A stretch of 64,000 nucleotides of DNA from Paenibacillus phytorum (GCF_013141715.1 NZ_WHOA01000007.1:1-64000), one strand, 5' to 3'. Shown: positions 15,754-24,310, numbered from the stretch's first letter. The notes: generated by a model from the letters alone, not told the origin. A program made the numbers and translations.

Positions 15754-16740
15754 ATGAAGCCAATTACCAAAAGTGCTGCACTACTGATCGTTCTAAGCGC
15801 ATCATTGATCGGTTGTGCAGACAAAAGCCTGTTATCCCCAGACTTGAGTCAAGCCCAAAATACTACGCCACAAGCAACAACAAGTGCAGCGGCGACTCCA
15901 ACTCCTAAATCAACTGTTAAACCCATACCTACACCTCAATCCACACCTGTTCCCAGTGCGAGTACGACACCGAAGCCAACAACGGCTCCAGAGCCAACCG
16001 CAACACCAAAGCCAGCAGTGGTAGGTAACTATTCTAAAACCAAGTCAGTGACTGGCGATCGCGTGCCTTATTCCTGGTATTACATGAAAAAGAAAACGGG
16101 GCAAGTTCCTGATTTTCCAAAAGAAACAAAATCCTTCACGGCGGACCAGAAAGCAGTTTGGGTCGGGACCGGTAAAAAGGTTTATTTAACGATCGATGCT
16201 GGAGGCCCCTTGATTGAAGTCGATCTCATGCTTAAATCGCTAAAAGAAAACGATGTGAAAGCGAATTTCTTTATTTCGGGCAATAACATTAAGAAAAATC
16301 CGGAGTATTTGAAAAAGGTTGTAGCTGATGGTCATTTCGTTGCCAACCATACGATGACACATAACGATTTTAATGAGATGACCGATGATCAGATTCGCAA
16401 AGAAATTACGGATTTCGAAGCCTTATATAAAAAACTAACAGGTAAAGAAGTCGAGAAATATTTCCGCTTTCCTTATGGGCATTACAATCTACATAATTTG
16501 AACTTAGTATCCAGCATGGGCTATACATCTGTGTTCTGGTCTACAGCTATGCGAGATTGGGAACCGAGGGCCAACGGAGCCGAGGATCCATACAATGATA
16601 TTATGAATAATTTGCATGATGGCAATGTGATTTTGATGCATCAAGGATCATTAGAAAATATGCAAGCTCTGGCTCGTATTTGCAAAGAGATCAAGAAAAA
16701 AGGCTATGAATTCGGAATTGTGAGTGAACTTCATTCCTAA
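15754..16740 (+). CDS. PdaA-like polysaccharide deacetylase lipoprotein
   Basis: 328 aa. A lipoprotein signal (lipobox LIGC, Cys21) and a Pro/Thr/Ser-rich linker (about 30-95) lead to a NodB-fold domain. Motif 1 reads TIDAGGP rather than TFDDGP, so the usual second Asp (metal ligand) is Ala; PdaA-type enzymes also vary here. Motif 2 NHTMTH and motif 3 RFPYG are intact, and FWSTAMRDWEP and VILMHQG match the PdaA end. Likely substrate is peptidoglycan N-acetyl groups, outside the membrane. Confidence 0.88.
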   Translation: MKPITKSAALLIVLSASLIGCADKSLLSPDLSQAQNTTPQATTSAAATPTPKSTVKPIPTPQSTPVPSASTTPKPTTAPEPTATPKPAVVGNYSKTKSVTGDRVPYSWYYMKKKTGQVPDFPKETKSFTADQKAVWVGTGKKVYLTIDAGGPLIEVDLMLKSLKENDVKANFFISGNNIKKNPEYLKKVVADGHFVANHTMTHNDFNEMTDDQIRKEITDFEALYKKLTGKEVEKYFRFPYGHYNLHNLNLVSSMGYTSVFWSTAMRDWEPRANGAEDPYNDIMNNLHDGNVILMHQGSLENMQALARICKEIKKKGYEFGIVSELHS

Positions 16741-16857
16741 AATGTAGGTGTCCGACCAGAAATCTGATCCGTTCACCTAGGTACCTTTCAGCTTGTACGC
16801 TCATATCCTATCCATGTGGTTACGTATTTCATTAACCGGCAAAGGAAGCGGATAGGT

Positions 16858-17667
16858 GTGCAGCAAGCGATAGCCGTACTGGACTCCGGAGTCGGAGGAT
16901 TAACTGTAGTAAAAGAACTAATGAGACAGCTTCCGCAGGAAAAAGTGATCTATTTCGGAGATACAGCGCGAAGTCCGTATGGTCCCCGCTCTGCTGGAGA
17001 AGTAAGAACCTTCACTCGGCAAATCGTCGAGTACTTAATTCAGTTTAATCCTAAAATGATTGTTATCGCTTGTAATACAGCAACTGCAGTGGCCATAGAA
17101 GATATTCGAGAGCGGGTATCCATTCCCGTGATTGGCGTTATTTTGCCTGGAGCAAGAGCCGCTATCAAAACGACGCGAAGCGGCGTTATCGGAGTTATCG
17201 GTACGGATGGAACGATTCGCAGCAATGCCTATGAATATGCGTTAAGGTTGATTTCGCCGAACATTCAAGTATATAGCGAAGCTTGCCCGCTATTAGCGCC
17301 GTTCGTAGAAAAAGGGCTTTTCGGTGCGGATAGTGCAAACGAGGTTGTCGAGCAATCGCTCAGACAGCTAATCGGCAAGCCGATAGATTGCTTAATCCTA
17401 GGCTGCACGCATTACCCCTTCCTAGTGGAGGCCATTTCTCGTGTCATGGGACCGGATGTGACGTTGATTTCTTCGGCAGACGAAACGGCAAGAGAGATCA
17501 GCACGATCCTTTATCACCGCGACATGCTGACCTCATCGGGGCAGCTTCCCATCCATCAATTTTTTTGCAGCGGTGAGCCAGAATTATTTAAGAGAATTGC
17601 GCAGAATTGGCTAAAAGAGCAAATTTCTATAACGCCTGTCGTTTGGCAGGTGCCTAATATTTTATAA
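16858..17667 (+). CDS. murI: glutamate racemase
   Basis: 269 aa; supplies D-glutamate for peptidoglycan. Asp and Ser of AVLDSGVGGLT, the first catalytic Cys in IACNTATA and the second in LGCTHYPF are all present, plus FGDTARSPYG. The GTG at 16858 is chosen because AAAGGAAGCGG precedes it and the family starts about ten residues before the AVLDSG block; a GTG at 16816 would add 14 untypical residues. Confidence 0.95.
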   Translation: MQQAIAVLDSGVGGLTVVKELMRQLPQEKVIYFGDTARSPYGPRSAGEVRTFTRQIVEYLIQFNPKMIVIACNTATAVAIEDIRERVSIPVIGVILPGARAAIKTTRSGVIGVIGTDGTIRSNAYEYALRLISPNIQVYSEACPLLAPFVEKGLFGADSANEVVEQSLRQLIGKPIDCLILGCTHYPFLVEAISRVMGPDVTLISSADETAREISTILYHRDMLTSSGQLPIHQFFCSGEPELFKRIAQNWLKEQISITPVVWQVPNIL

Positions 17668-17676
17668 GTGACGTGA

Positions 17677-17705
17677 ATAGACCCTGATGAGGGTCTATTT
17701 TTTAT
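17677..17705 (+). terminator. terminator of murI
   Basis: ATAGACCC-TGATGA-GGGTCTAT followed by TTTTTATTT. Confidence 0.88.
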
Positions 17706-17837
17706 TTCTAGTACGTACGACATTACCCTTTCATCCAGCATCTGCTAAAGGTATCTCCGCATGAATCCGCATGATTCTAAGCCTGCTGGCATAATCATAG
17801 CCATACGAACTAAGTAAATGGGCTGTGAGGTGGTCGT

Positions 17838-18713
17838 GTGTTAGGATACGGGTATTGGACACTTTGTGAAGAACTGAATCGGCTCTGCAAGATATATCCT
17901 TTTCTTCAGGTAGAAGAGATAGGCGCAAGTGTAATGGGGAAAAGCATACCAGCTCTGCGAATTGGTCAAGGTACGAAAGAGATTCACTTCAACGCATCGA
18001 TGCATGCCAATGAATGGATAACAACACCGTTATTAATGCAATTCGTGGAAGACCTTGCTTGCTCCTATGCAAGAGGGACGGCATGGCATGGCAGCAACAT
18101 TAGACGGCTCTTATCGGAGTATTCCCTTTGGGTTGTACCGATGGTGAATCCAGATGGTGTAGAACTTGTTTTGTCTGGTGTAACCGAGGAGCATCCTCTC
18201 CGAGAGCAGTTGTTGAATTGGAATGGAGGATCGCTGGATTTCAGAAATTGGAAGGCCAATATTCGCGGTGTTGATCTCAATGACCAGTTCCCTGCACACT
18301 GGCAAGAAGAGGCAATGCGTAGAGAGAAGGCTGGACCTGGTGAGCGCGATTACGGTGGGGAGGCACCGTTAACGGAGCCGGAGTCAGCAGCTTTAGCTCA
18401 ATTTACAGAAAGACATGACTTTGAGCTTGTCGTGGCGCTGCATACCCAAGGTAGGGAGATTTATTGGAATTATCGCGACTATGAGCCGCCGGAATCTGAG
18501 GCATTTGCCGAGCGATTAGCCCTAGCCAGCAGCTATCAGGCTGTTAAACTGACGGACAGTGACGCGGGTTACAAAGATTGGTTCATCCAACAATTTCGTA
18601 GACCCGGCTTTACTGTTGAAGTAGGATTTGGGGTAAACCCATTGCCCGTGGAATCTTTCGCAGCACTCTATGAGGAATTGGTTCCGATCCTATTGACGGC
18701 GATGGAATTCTAA
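17838..18713 (+). CDS. M14 zinc carboxypeptidase
   Basis: 291 aa from a GTG after GTGAGGTGG. Zinc ligands are visible as HANEW (H-x-x-E) and the later His in VALHTQG; VNPDGVEL, VDLNDQFP (Arg-less variant of the NRN site) and the catalytic Glu in FTVEVGFG complete the M14 pattern. It resembles gamma-D-glutamyl-diamino acid endopeptidase I of spore formers, which cuts peptidoglycan stem peptides. No signal peptide or LysM domain is seen, so a cytoplasmic or mother-cell role is likely. Confidence 0.88.
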   Translation: MLGYGYWTLCEELNRLCKIYPFLQVEEIGASVMGKSIPALRIGQGTKEIHFNASMHANEWITTPLLMQFVEDLACSYARGTAWHGSNIRRLLSEYSLWVVPMVNPDGVELVLSGVTEEHPLREQLLNWNGGSLDFRNWKANIRGVDLNDQFPAHWQEEAMRREKAGPGERDYGGEAPLTEPESAALAQFTERHDFELVVALHTQGREIYWNYRDYEPPESEAFAERLALASSYQAVKLTDSDAGYKDWFIQQFRRPGFTVEVGFGVNPLPVESFAALYEELVPILLTAMEF

Positions 18714-18815
18714 TATTTGTCATAGACAAGTATAACGAACTTGAGCATGCTTCCCAAGAACCGTTCCGCCCAGACTTCATATACTGAAGTAAGGAAACAG
18801 TTGGGAGGCGTGGAT

Positions 18816-19025
18816 ATGGCACCACCTAAAGGGAAAGGCAAGGCATCCAAGAAGAAAGAACTTTCATCCAGAGTGCAATACACGATGAGGCTTGTGGAAT
18901 CGTCCACATGTGCGGTTTGTAAGACACCGTGCACGAGAGGACTTCGGTATTTGGCCATGATGTCTGAGCCAGGAGCCGTTGGTAAAGGTGTTCCGTGTAT
19001 TTTGACAAGAAGAAAAGTCAACTAA
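18816..19025 (+). CDS. small Lys-rich protein with a Cys cluster
   Basis: 69 aa starting MAPPKGKGKASKKKE, with GGGAGG nine bases upstream; a frame open from 18741 would add 25 unsupported residues. A basic tail precedes SSTCAVCKTPCTRG and a later Cys (VPCILTRR), which could form a small zinc site. Family not recognised. Confidence 0.65.
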   Translation: MAPPKGKGKASKKKELSSRVQYTMRLVESSTCAVCKTPCTRGLRYLAMMSEPGAVGKGVPCILTRRKVN

Positions 19026-19029
19026 TGCA

Positions 19030-19064
19030 AAAGTCCACGCCCCGTTATATAAGGCGTGGACTTT
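19030..19064. terminator. bidirectional terminator
   Basis: AAGTCCACGCC...GGCGTGGACTT, a strong 11-bp stem between convergent small genes. Confidence 0.75.
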
Positions 19065-19066
19065 CA

Positions 19067-19267
19067 TCATTTTGGGATATGTTCGCTTGGGATGGAACAC
19101 TTATTTTCAATAAAACGAATTTGATTCTCAAGTCGATTCCGATGCTCTTCTTGTTCGTTGTCTGAAGAGGCTGCTTGTCCTTGGAATTGTTCAAGCTCTT
19201 GTTTTAAACTATGCAGGTCAGAGCCCGCATTCGCACAGTCATAATTGCTTTCTAACTGATCGAGCAT
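19067..19267 (-). CDS. 66-aa acidic helical protein, unknown
   Basis: AGGAGG lies seven bases before the ATG. The product (MLDQLESNYDCANAGSDLHS...) is Gln/Glu-rich with a likely coiled coil (about 20-55) and two Cys. No family recognised. It is the last of four tiny minus-strand genes. Confidence 0.6.
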   Translation of the reverse strand: MLDQLESNYDCANAGSDLHSLKQELEQFQGQAASSDNEQEEHRNRLENQIRFIENKCSIPSEHIPK

Positions 19268-19294
19268 ATATAGGCCTCCTGAAGTGGAATAACG

Positions 19295-19387
19295 TTATTT
19301 CTTGCCTTTCTTGTTGCTTTTCTGATCTGTTGTTCGTGTTGTTGTATTTTGTCTGGCGTGCCCTTGCTGCTTATGATCTTCTGACAT
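19295..19387 (-). CDS. 30-aa hydrophilic peptide, copy 1
   Basis: Starts MSEDHKQQGHARQNTT and ends KSNKKGKK, after TAAGGAGTGAACAACC. A paralogue with matching leader is encoded just upstream (19541-19627). The basic, Gln/Asn/Thr-rich make-up resembles small spore or stress peptides, but this is only a similarity of composition. Confidence 0.6.
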   Translation of the reverse strand: MSEDHKQQGHARQNTTTRTTDQKSNKKGKK

Positions 19388-19399
19388 TTGGTTGTTCAC

Positions 19400-19445
19400 T
19401 CCTTAAAATGTAGGATTTTGGGCGGTGCGAGATTATTATAAGCAA
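19400..19445 (-). promoter_or_regulatory. promoter region of tiny gene copy 1
   Basis: On the minus strand GAATTCAG-like sequence, then GCTTATAATAATCTCGCA; TATAAT lies about 45 bp before the start. The same sequence precedes copy 2 (about 19650-19685), so promoter and gene were duplicated together. Confidence 0.45.
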
Positions 19446-19475
19446 TCGGCTGAATTTGATACGAAAAAAATAAAA

Positions 19476-19512
19476 ACCCCGCGAGCGATTAAAGAGCGTT
19501 CGTCAGGGCTGA
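19476..19512 (-). terminator. terminator of tiny gene copy 2
   Basis: On the minus strand GCCCTGACGAACGC...GCTCGCGGGG then TTTTTATTTTTTT, an imperfect stem with a strong T-run. Confidence 0.6.
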
Positions 19513-19540
19513 GCTGTGATGTGAAATGTTGCCGTTAACT

Positions 19541-19627
19541 CTAACCTTTCTTATTGGTTTTCTGATCTTGTGCACGTGCCGTTGTATTTTTTTTGGATTG
19601 TCCTGTTTTTTTATGAGATTCAGACAT
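19541..19627 (-). CDS. 28-aa hydrophilic peptide, copy 2
   Basis: Starts MSESHKKTGQSKKNTT and ends DQKTNKKG, with the same TAAGGAGTGAACAACC leader as copy 1. Residues align along the length (MSE-H---G-----NTT-R--DQK-NKKG), so the peptide sequence is conserved between copies while synonymous sites differ. This supports translation of both. Confidence 0.6.
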   Translation of the reverse strand: MSESHKKTGQSKKNTTARAQDQKTNKKG

Positions 19628-19711
19628 GGTTGTTCACTCCTTAAAATGTAGGATTTTTGCGCTGCGAGATTATTATAAGCATTCGGCCGAATTTGATGCG
19701 ATAAAATTAAA

Positions 19712-19752
19712 AAGCCCCGCGAACGAGTTGGAATCGTCCGTCAGGGCTGAGC
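19712..19752 (-). terminator. terminator of the 59-aa gene
   Basis: On the minus strand GCCCTGACGGACG...CGTTCGCGGGGC then TTTTTAATTTT; closely related to the terminator at 19476-19512. Confidence 0.6.
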
Positions 19753-19768
19753 TCTGAATAGGTATGGA

Positions 19769-19948
19769 TTAATGGTTCGGTGTCAGCAATTTATCTTCTA
19801 AGGATTGTTTAACCTTCTTGATTGCATCTGTCTCTAATTTGTGGTTGTGGTTAAATTTAGTGCCTGTCAATGCAAGCGCTTCCTTAACCGTCATTTCCAC
19901 ACGAATCAATTCTTCACCTTGCGGGATTTGCACGGAATTGTTTGGCAT
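19769..19948 (-). CDS. 59-aa unknown protein
   Basis: Starts MPNNSVQIPQGEELIRVEMT; AGGAG lies eight bases before this ATG, so the upstream GTG is not used. The core (VEMTVKEALALTG, then a charged helix IKKVKQSLEDKL) suggests a small folded domain. No family recognised. Confidence 0.65.
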   Translation of the reverse strand: MPNNSVQIPQGEELIRVEMTVKEALALTGTKFNHNHKLETDAIKKVKQSLEDKLLTPNH

Positions 19949-20074
19949 TTGTATCACTCCTATGTCAACTTTTTGAAGTGGAAACCTTGATTTGACGCAC
20001 TTTTAATATAACACACCATGTAAGGTTAAACAAGGGTTATTAAGACCTATTTTAGAAAAAAGAATGTCGCAAAC

Positions 20075-20926
20075 TCAAGTTGTTATTTTACTTTTTTCGG
20101 CAGCAAGAACGGTATGTTTGAGCAGCATCGCGATGGTCACCGGACCAATTCCAGCAGGGACAGGGGTAATAGCACTCGCCTTTTTGTGACAAGCATCGAA
20201 ATCGACATCGCCAATGTTGCCAGCATTATATCCAGCATCTAAAACGACAGCACTTTCCTTAATCCATGCTCCTTGAATAAATGCAGGTTTACCAACTGCA
20301 GCAACCACAATATCAGCTAATCCGATGATTAGGGGGAGATTATTTGTTTTTGAATGGCAAATGGTTACGGTTGCGTTTCTATTCAGCAGCATAAGTGATA
20401 CGGGTTTACCTAGAATAGGACTCCGACCAACGATTACCGCGTGCTTGCTTTCAATTGGAATCTGATAATAATCGAGAATAGCCAGAATGGCGGCTGGAGT
20501 ACAGGATGGAAAGCTGGACACTCCAAAAGCATTTTGAGCAAAGCCCAGCATGGTAACGCCATCCACATCTTTTTCGATCTGAATGGCTTCAAACGCGGCT
20601 CTTTCATCAATATGTTGTGGAACCGGATGCTGCAATAAAATACCATGAATCTGAGGATCCTCGTTTAATTGTTGGATAACGGCAATAAGTTCCTCTGTCG
20701 TAGTTGCTTTATTTAGGTGGATTCGTCTGGAATCAATGCCTAGCCGCTTGCATGCGCTGCTTTTCATACGTACATAGGTTTCGGAAGAAGGGTCATCTCC
20801 AACAAGTATCGTAGCTAAACATGGCAGGATACCTCTTACAGACAGTTGGTTGATTCTTTCGACTAAAGTTTCGTTCATGCTTTTCGCTACACGTGTACCA
20901 TCCAAAATTAATTTTTCTGAATTCAT
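20075..20926 (-). CDS. folD: methylenetetrahydrofolate dehydrogenase/cyclohydrolase
   Basis: 283 aa; interconverts 5,10-methylene-, methenyl- and 10-formyl-tetrahydrofolate with NADP. The catalytic Lys lies in SSETYVRMKSSACKRLGI (family YxxxK), followed by GILLQHPVPQHID, HAVIVGRSPILGKPVSLML (nucleotide site) and the terminal PVPAGIGPVTIAMLL. A ZTP riboswitch precedes it, coupling expression to one-carbon shortage. Confidence 0.96.
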   Translation of the reverse strand: MNSEKLILDGTRVAKSMNETLVERINQLSVRGILPCLATILVGDDPSSETYVRMKSSACKRLGIDSRRIHLNKATTTEELIAVIQQLNEDPQIHGILLQHPVPQHIDERAAFEAIQIEKDVDGVTMLGFAQNAFGVSSFPSCTPAAILAILDYYQIPIESKHAVIVGRSPILGKPVSLMLLNRNATVTICHSKTNNLPLIIGLADIVVAAVGKPAFIQGAWIKESAVVLDAGYNAGNIGDVDFDACHKKASAITPVPAGIGPVTIAMLLKHTVLAAEKSKITT

Positions 20927-20963
20927 TTTACCCTCAACCCTTCATTTGTTTGTAAAAACACAA

Positions 20964-20995
20964 AGAGGTAAGGGGGATGAATCCCCCTTACCTCT
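20964..20995 (-). terminator. riboswitch-controlled terminator before folD
   Basis: AGAGGTAAGGGGGAT-TC-ATCCCCCTTACCTCT, about 15 bp, followed by TTTGTGTTTTT on the minus strand. It abuts the 3' end of the ZTP aptamer, the usual arrangement for transcriptional control. Confidence 0.85.
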
Positions 20996-21066
20996 GCCCA
21001 GGCGTACGGCTGTAACATCAATGTGCTTCCTCATGGGTATCCATGCTTCGCCAGTCACACATCAAC
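20994..21066 (-). ncRNA. ZTP (pfl) riboswitch
   Basis: Minus-strand RNA with GUGUGACUGGCGAAGC, a CAUGG/CCAUG hairpin, GAGGAAGCAC, a short linker, then the conserved second part GCCGUACGCCUGGGCA. These match the two conserved halves of the pfl/ZTP class, which senses the purine intermediates ZMP/ZTP that build up when 10-formyl-THF is low. The downstream gene folD is a standard target. Confidence 0.93.
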
Positions 21067-21148
21067 TTTTAATTGATTTAATCATAATGGCAGGATATGG
21101 AATATGCAACTCTTAAAATGATTTATTGATGCTGTTGATTTCCTTCTA

Positions 21149-23398
21149 TCAACTATAACAACGAATTTCAACAATCTCTGCCCGTTCCGCTCCGTTCGTC
21201 GCTTCAACGACCACACGAAGTCGATCAGTCGTTACAGCTTCCGGCAAAAGATGAACATGCTTGCGCGTATGATTATCGAGCCCCTCAGCCACTGTTGTCC
21301 AGTCGCCGCCGATGAAGGCCTGAAGTTTATAGTCTTTGACCAGTTCAGGAATGATCTCGAATACCGTCCGATGATGATGCAAATTAATTAAATCTTCGTT
21401 CACGTCGTCATTGAAAGTAAGATGTACACTGCGAATCCGGACAGCCTCCGGCCAACTGGCTTCAAGCCACTCTGGCTGCGAGACCTCAAGGCCAGCCGAT
21501 GACCAATGATGAGGGCCTCCGTAAGGACGCTTATACCCATCGGCGGCTTTGTCGGCTGCGAATGCGGATGTGGGAGCGAGCAGACGGAAGCAGATTGGCT
21601 TCCGAATGAATGCTTTCGCGCTCCAATCAATGACCGGCTGATGATGATGCATATCACCAAAATCTACGGCATCTTTTGATGCAGCATCATGCTTGAAGGA
21701 AAGCACACCCGTTTGTGGTCTGGCGGATAGATGGACAGAAAGCGCCGGGTTGCTTCTGAGAATGATAAAAGCATTCTGAGCGGTGTCAGGATGCCAAGAA
21801 AGGGAAGCCTTCACCCACTGCTGAGAACCCTCGGCTACAGCTACCTGAATGGACGTCACCTGTGAGTGTGGGACGTAGTTCTGCGGCTTCCCAGTGCTCC
21901 AGAGTTCGACTGTCAGCTCGGTAGCCTCCGAAGCATCCAGCAGCAGCTCGATGCCGTCAATGAACGGATCTGCCGGCACGAGAAGCGCCACATGCGCGAT
22001 CAGCGGCAGCACCGACGCAGATCGCTCGAGCGCAAGTCGCGTCAAGGTGCTGGACGCTGTCATCTCAGCGCGTAGGACGAGGTCTGCCGCATCCGCGTTC
22101 TTCAGACCGAGGACGGCTGCATCCTGTCGAAGCAGCGTCTGCTGAAGCTCGCTTAAGTGGCTGCTGTGCAGCTCGCGAGGGGAGATGCCCTTTGCCGCGC
22201 AGAGCGCGGCTCCTGTGCCCGCGGCTTCGCCTATCACGGCACATGTCGCCATAACGCGTGTCGTACCAAAGGCCACGTGGGACGCGCTGATGTTGCGTCC
22301 TGCCATCAGCATATTCGTCACGTTGACGGAGTAGAGGGAACGGAACGGGATATGATAATTGCCGTCCATATGCATATGTTTAGATCCTTTCGCTGTGGCG
22401 TACATCCCTTGCGGTGGATGTAAATCGATGGACCAGCCACCGAAAGCGACACGGTCTTCAAACAGCTCCTGTGCGATGATATCGTTCTGATTGAGCACGT
22501 AGTCCCCAACGAAACGACGATATTCCCTTTTCCCCGGAATGGAGCCGATCCATTCGAGCGTCAGGTTTTCACTCTCGAATTTACCGGAATTTTTGATATA
22601 ATCCCAAATGCCATAGATGACGGAGGATAGCTCATCCCGGATTCGCTCATTTTCATGTACAACATCATGCTCACCGCCCCACTCAATCCACCAATAAGCA
22701 CAGCCATTATCTCCGCTGCGAATGACGCGTTTCATGGGAATGGTGGTTTGTGTGATGTCTTTCGCGAAGCTTGGTGCGATATATTTGACCGGTCGACCTG
22801 CGTCTTTTGTATAGAACAGCAGGGTGCTTCCAAGTGTAATATCGTCCGCGACGAGCGGTGCCCATTCCTCATTAAACTCCTCTTGGGCTTCACGTCCAAT
22901 GCGGTATTTCGCACCTGCGAGGAAACCGACTAACCCGTCGCCTGTACAATCAAGGTACACACGGCTATCGAAACGAATACGACGTTCAGAACCCATCATC
23001 CAACCTGTGACAGAACGAATTGTTCGATTGGTCTCGTCACCATCGGCGTGGACTTCATGGACATCCGTGTTCAAGAACAAAGTGATATTCTTCTCTGCTT
23101 TGACTTTTTCCAATACGATCAGGTCCCAGATATAAGGGTTTCCGTCGATATTGCGGTACTGGTTCTCCACAAATAGTTCACCCATGATACCGGTTTCTCT
23201 AGCATTTCGATGTACACCGTGGGAGGTAGCGCCGCATACCCAGACGCGAACTTCGCTGCTGGCATTACCGCCAAGGACAGGACGATTTTGGACGAGAGAG
23301 ACAGTTTGGCCTAACCGAGCTGCAGCGACTGCCGCACAAACACCTGCTAATCCTCCGCCGACTACGGTTATGTTTGATTGAACGATTTCATGCTTCAT
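21149..23398 (-). CDS. FAD-dependent oxidoreductase with C-terminal carbohydrate-binding-like domain
   Basis: 749 aa. The N-terminal FAD site VVGGGLAGVCAAVAAARLG (about 12-30), LVQNRPVLGGNASSEVRV and YLDCTGDGLVGFLAGAKYR match the FAD_oxidored family (PF12831), as does AGRNISASHVAFGTTRVMATCAVIGEAAG. The last 300 residues look like beta-sandwich domains (LEVSQPEWLEASW..., discoidin-like). No signal peptide. The substrate is unknown; the family is often near sugar-use genes. It is divergent from an AraC regulator that probably controls it. Confidence 0.87.
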   Translation of the reverse strand: MKHEIVQSNITVVGGGLAGVCAAVAAARLGQTVSLVQNRPVLGGNASSEVRVWVCGATSHGVHRNARETGIMGELFVENQYRNIDGNPYIWDLIVLEKVKAEKNITLFLNTDVHEVHADGDETNRTIRSVTGWMMGSERRIRFDSRVYLDCTGDGLVGFLAGAKYRIGREAQEEFNEEWAPLVADDITLGSTLLFYTKDAGRPVKYIAPSFAKDITQTTIPMKRVIRSGDNGCAYWWIEWGGEHDVVHENERIRDELSSVIYGIWDYIKNSGKFESENLTLEWIGSIPGKREYRRFVGDYVLNQNDIIAQELFEDRVAFGGWSIDLHPPQGMYATAKGSKHMHMDGNYHIPFRSLYSVNVTNMLMAGRNISASHVAFGTTRVMATCAVIGEAAGTGAALCAAKGISPRELHSSHLSELQQTLLRQDAAVLGLKNADAADLVLRAEMTASSTLTRLALERSASVLPLIAHVALLVPADPFIDGIELLLDASEATELTVELWSTGKPQNYVPHSQVTSIQVAVAEGSQQWVKASLSWHPDTAQNAFIILRSNPALSVHLSARPQTGVLSFKHDAASKDAVDFGDMHHHQPVIDWSAKAFIRKPICFRLLAPTSAFAADKAADGYKRPYGGPHHWSSAGLEVSQPEWLEASWPEAVRIRSVHLTFNDDVNEDLINLHHHRTVFEIIPELVKDYKLQAFIGGDWTTVAEGLDNHTRKHVHLLPEAVTTDRLRVVVEATNGAERAEIVEIRCYS

Positions 23399-23417
23399 AA
23401 CTTAGCACCTCACTAGT

Positions 23418-23454
23418 TTGTAGGATATCTTTAATTTCATTGTAGAATATCCTA
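23418..23454. promoter_or_regulatory. candidate AraC operator
   Basis: TTGTAGGATATC (23418-23429) and TTGTAGAATATC (23440-23451) are direct repeats 22 bp apart, about two helical turns, the spacing typical of AraC-family half-sites. The 8-base arms TAGGATAT/ATATCCTA also make an inverted repeat. The site lies between the divergent FAD oxidoreductase and AraC genes. Confidence 0.5.
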
Positions 23455-23521
23455 TTTCTATTGAACATGCAGACAGTTACAATAGACATATACTTTATTT
23501 CAATATGGAAGGGGTGAAACA

Positions 23522-24304
23522 GTGGCGTTTCGTGATGTGACTATAAAGCTCATCTCCCATGTCTATTGGCACCGTAAAGTGGAGTTTATGCTAGAAGAAG
23601 ATGAGTATCCTTGTTGGACGATATTTGCCGTAGAAGACGGGAGATTCTTCTATCGAGTTGGGGAGCAGAAAGGCGAAGCGGAGTTCGGAGACTTTGTCAT
23701 CTGTCCACCCCATACCGTGTTTCAGAGGAAAACACTCGAACCCCTATCGTTTCACTTCCTGCAGTTTGTATGGATACCTGAACCTAGTCTTGGCAATGAA
23801 GCCTTCTGGAAAGGGAAATTGACGATTAACGACACAGATCGTTTATCTTCCAATTATCGTTATTTGAGACAGCTTCCCGGCTGGGATGAAGAGAGCACGC
23901 TGCATAAACAGCACATGGTGAACGATTTTTTACGTTTGGTCAAAATGGAGCAAGATCGCAAAGATGACCCTTCCACAGAAGTCGATTTGTTGATGGAGAA
24001 AGCTCGGAGGTACATGACGGAATATGCTTATGCAAGCCTATCCCTATTTGATTTGGCGGTAACGCTGGGACTAACCCCCGTACAATTCACCCGTAAGTTT
24101 CGCAGGGCGTTCGGACAAACACCTTCTGAGTTTTTGAATGAGATGCGTCTCACAAGAGCTCGTCATTTGTTGGAGGGATCAACGCTTACTTTGGATGCGA
24201 TTGCCGAGAAATGCGGATTCGAAAACGGCTTTTATTTGAGTCGCGTTTTTACGCAAAAAATGGGCATGGCTCCATCGATATACCGAAGCAGGCATCGCGT
24301 ATAA
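23522..24304 (+). CDS. AraC-family regulator with cupin-like sensor domain
   Basis: 260 aa from a GTG after GGAAGGGGTG. The N-terminal half is a cupin-type ligand domain (EEDEYPCWTIFAVEDGRFFYRVG). The last 100 residues hold two HTHs (LSLFDLAVTLGLTPVQFTRKFRRAFGQTPSEFL; LDAIAEKCGFENGFYLSRVFTQKMG). It probably senses a sugar-like compound and controls the divergent FAD oxidoreductase gene. Confidence 0.92.
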   Translation: MAFRDVTIKLISHVYWHRKVEFMLEEDEYPCWTIFAVEDGRFFYRVGEQKGEAEFGDFVICPPHTVFQRKTLEPLSFHFLQFVWIPEPSLGNEAFWKGKLTINDTDRLSSNYRYLRQLPGWDEESTLHKQHMVNDFLRLVKMEQDRKDDPSTEVDLLMEKARRYMTEYAYASLSLFDLAVTLGLTPVQFTRKFRRAFGQTPSEFLNEMRLTRARHLLEGSTLTLDAIAEKCGFENGFYLSRVFTQKMGMAPSIYRSRHRV

Positions 24305-24310
24305 AAAAAG

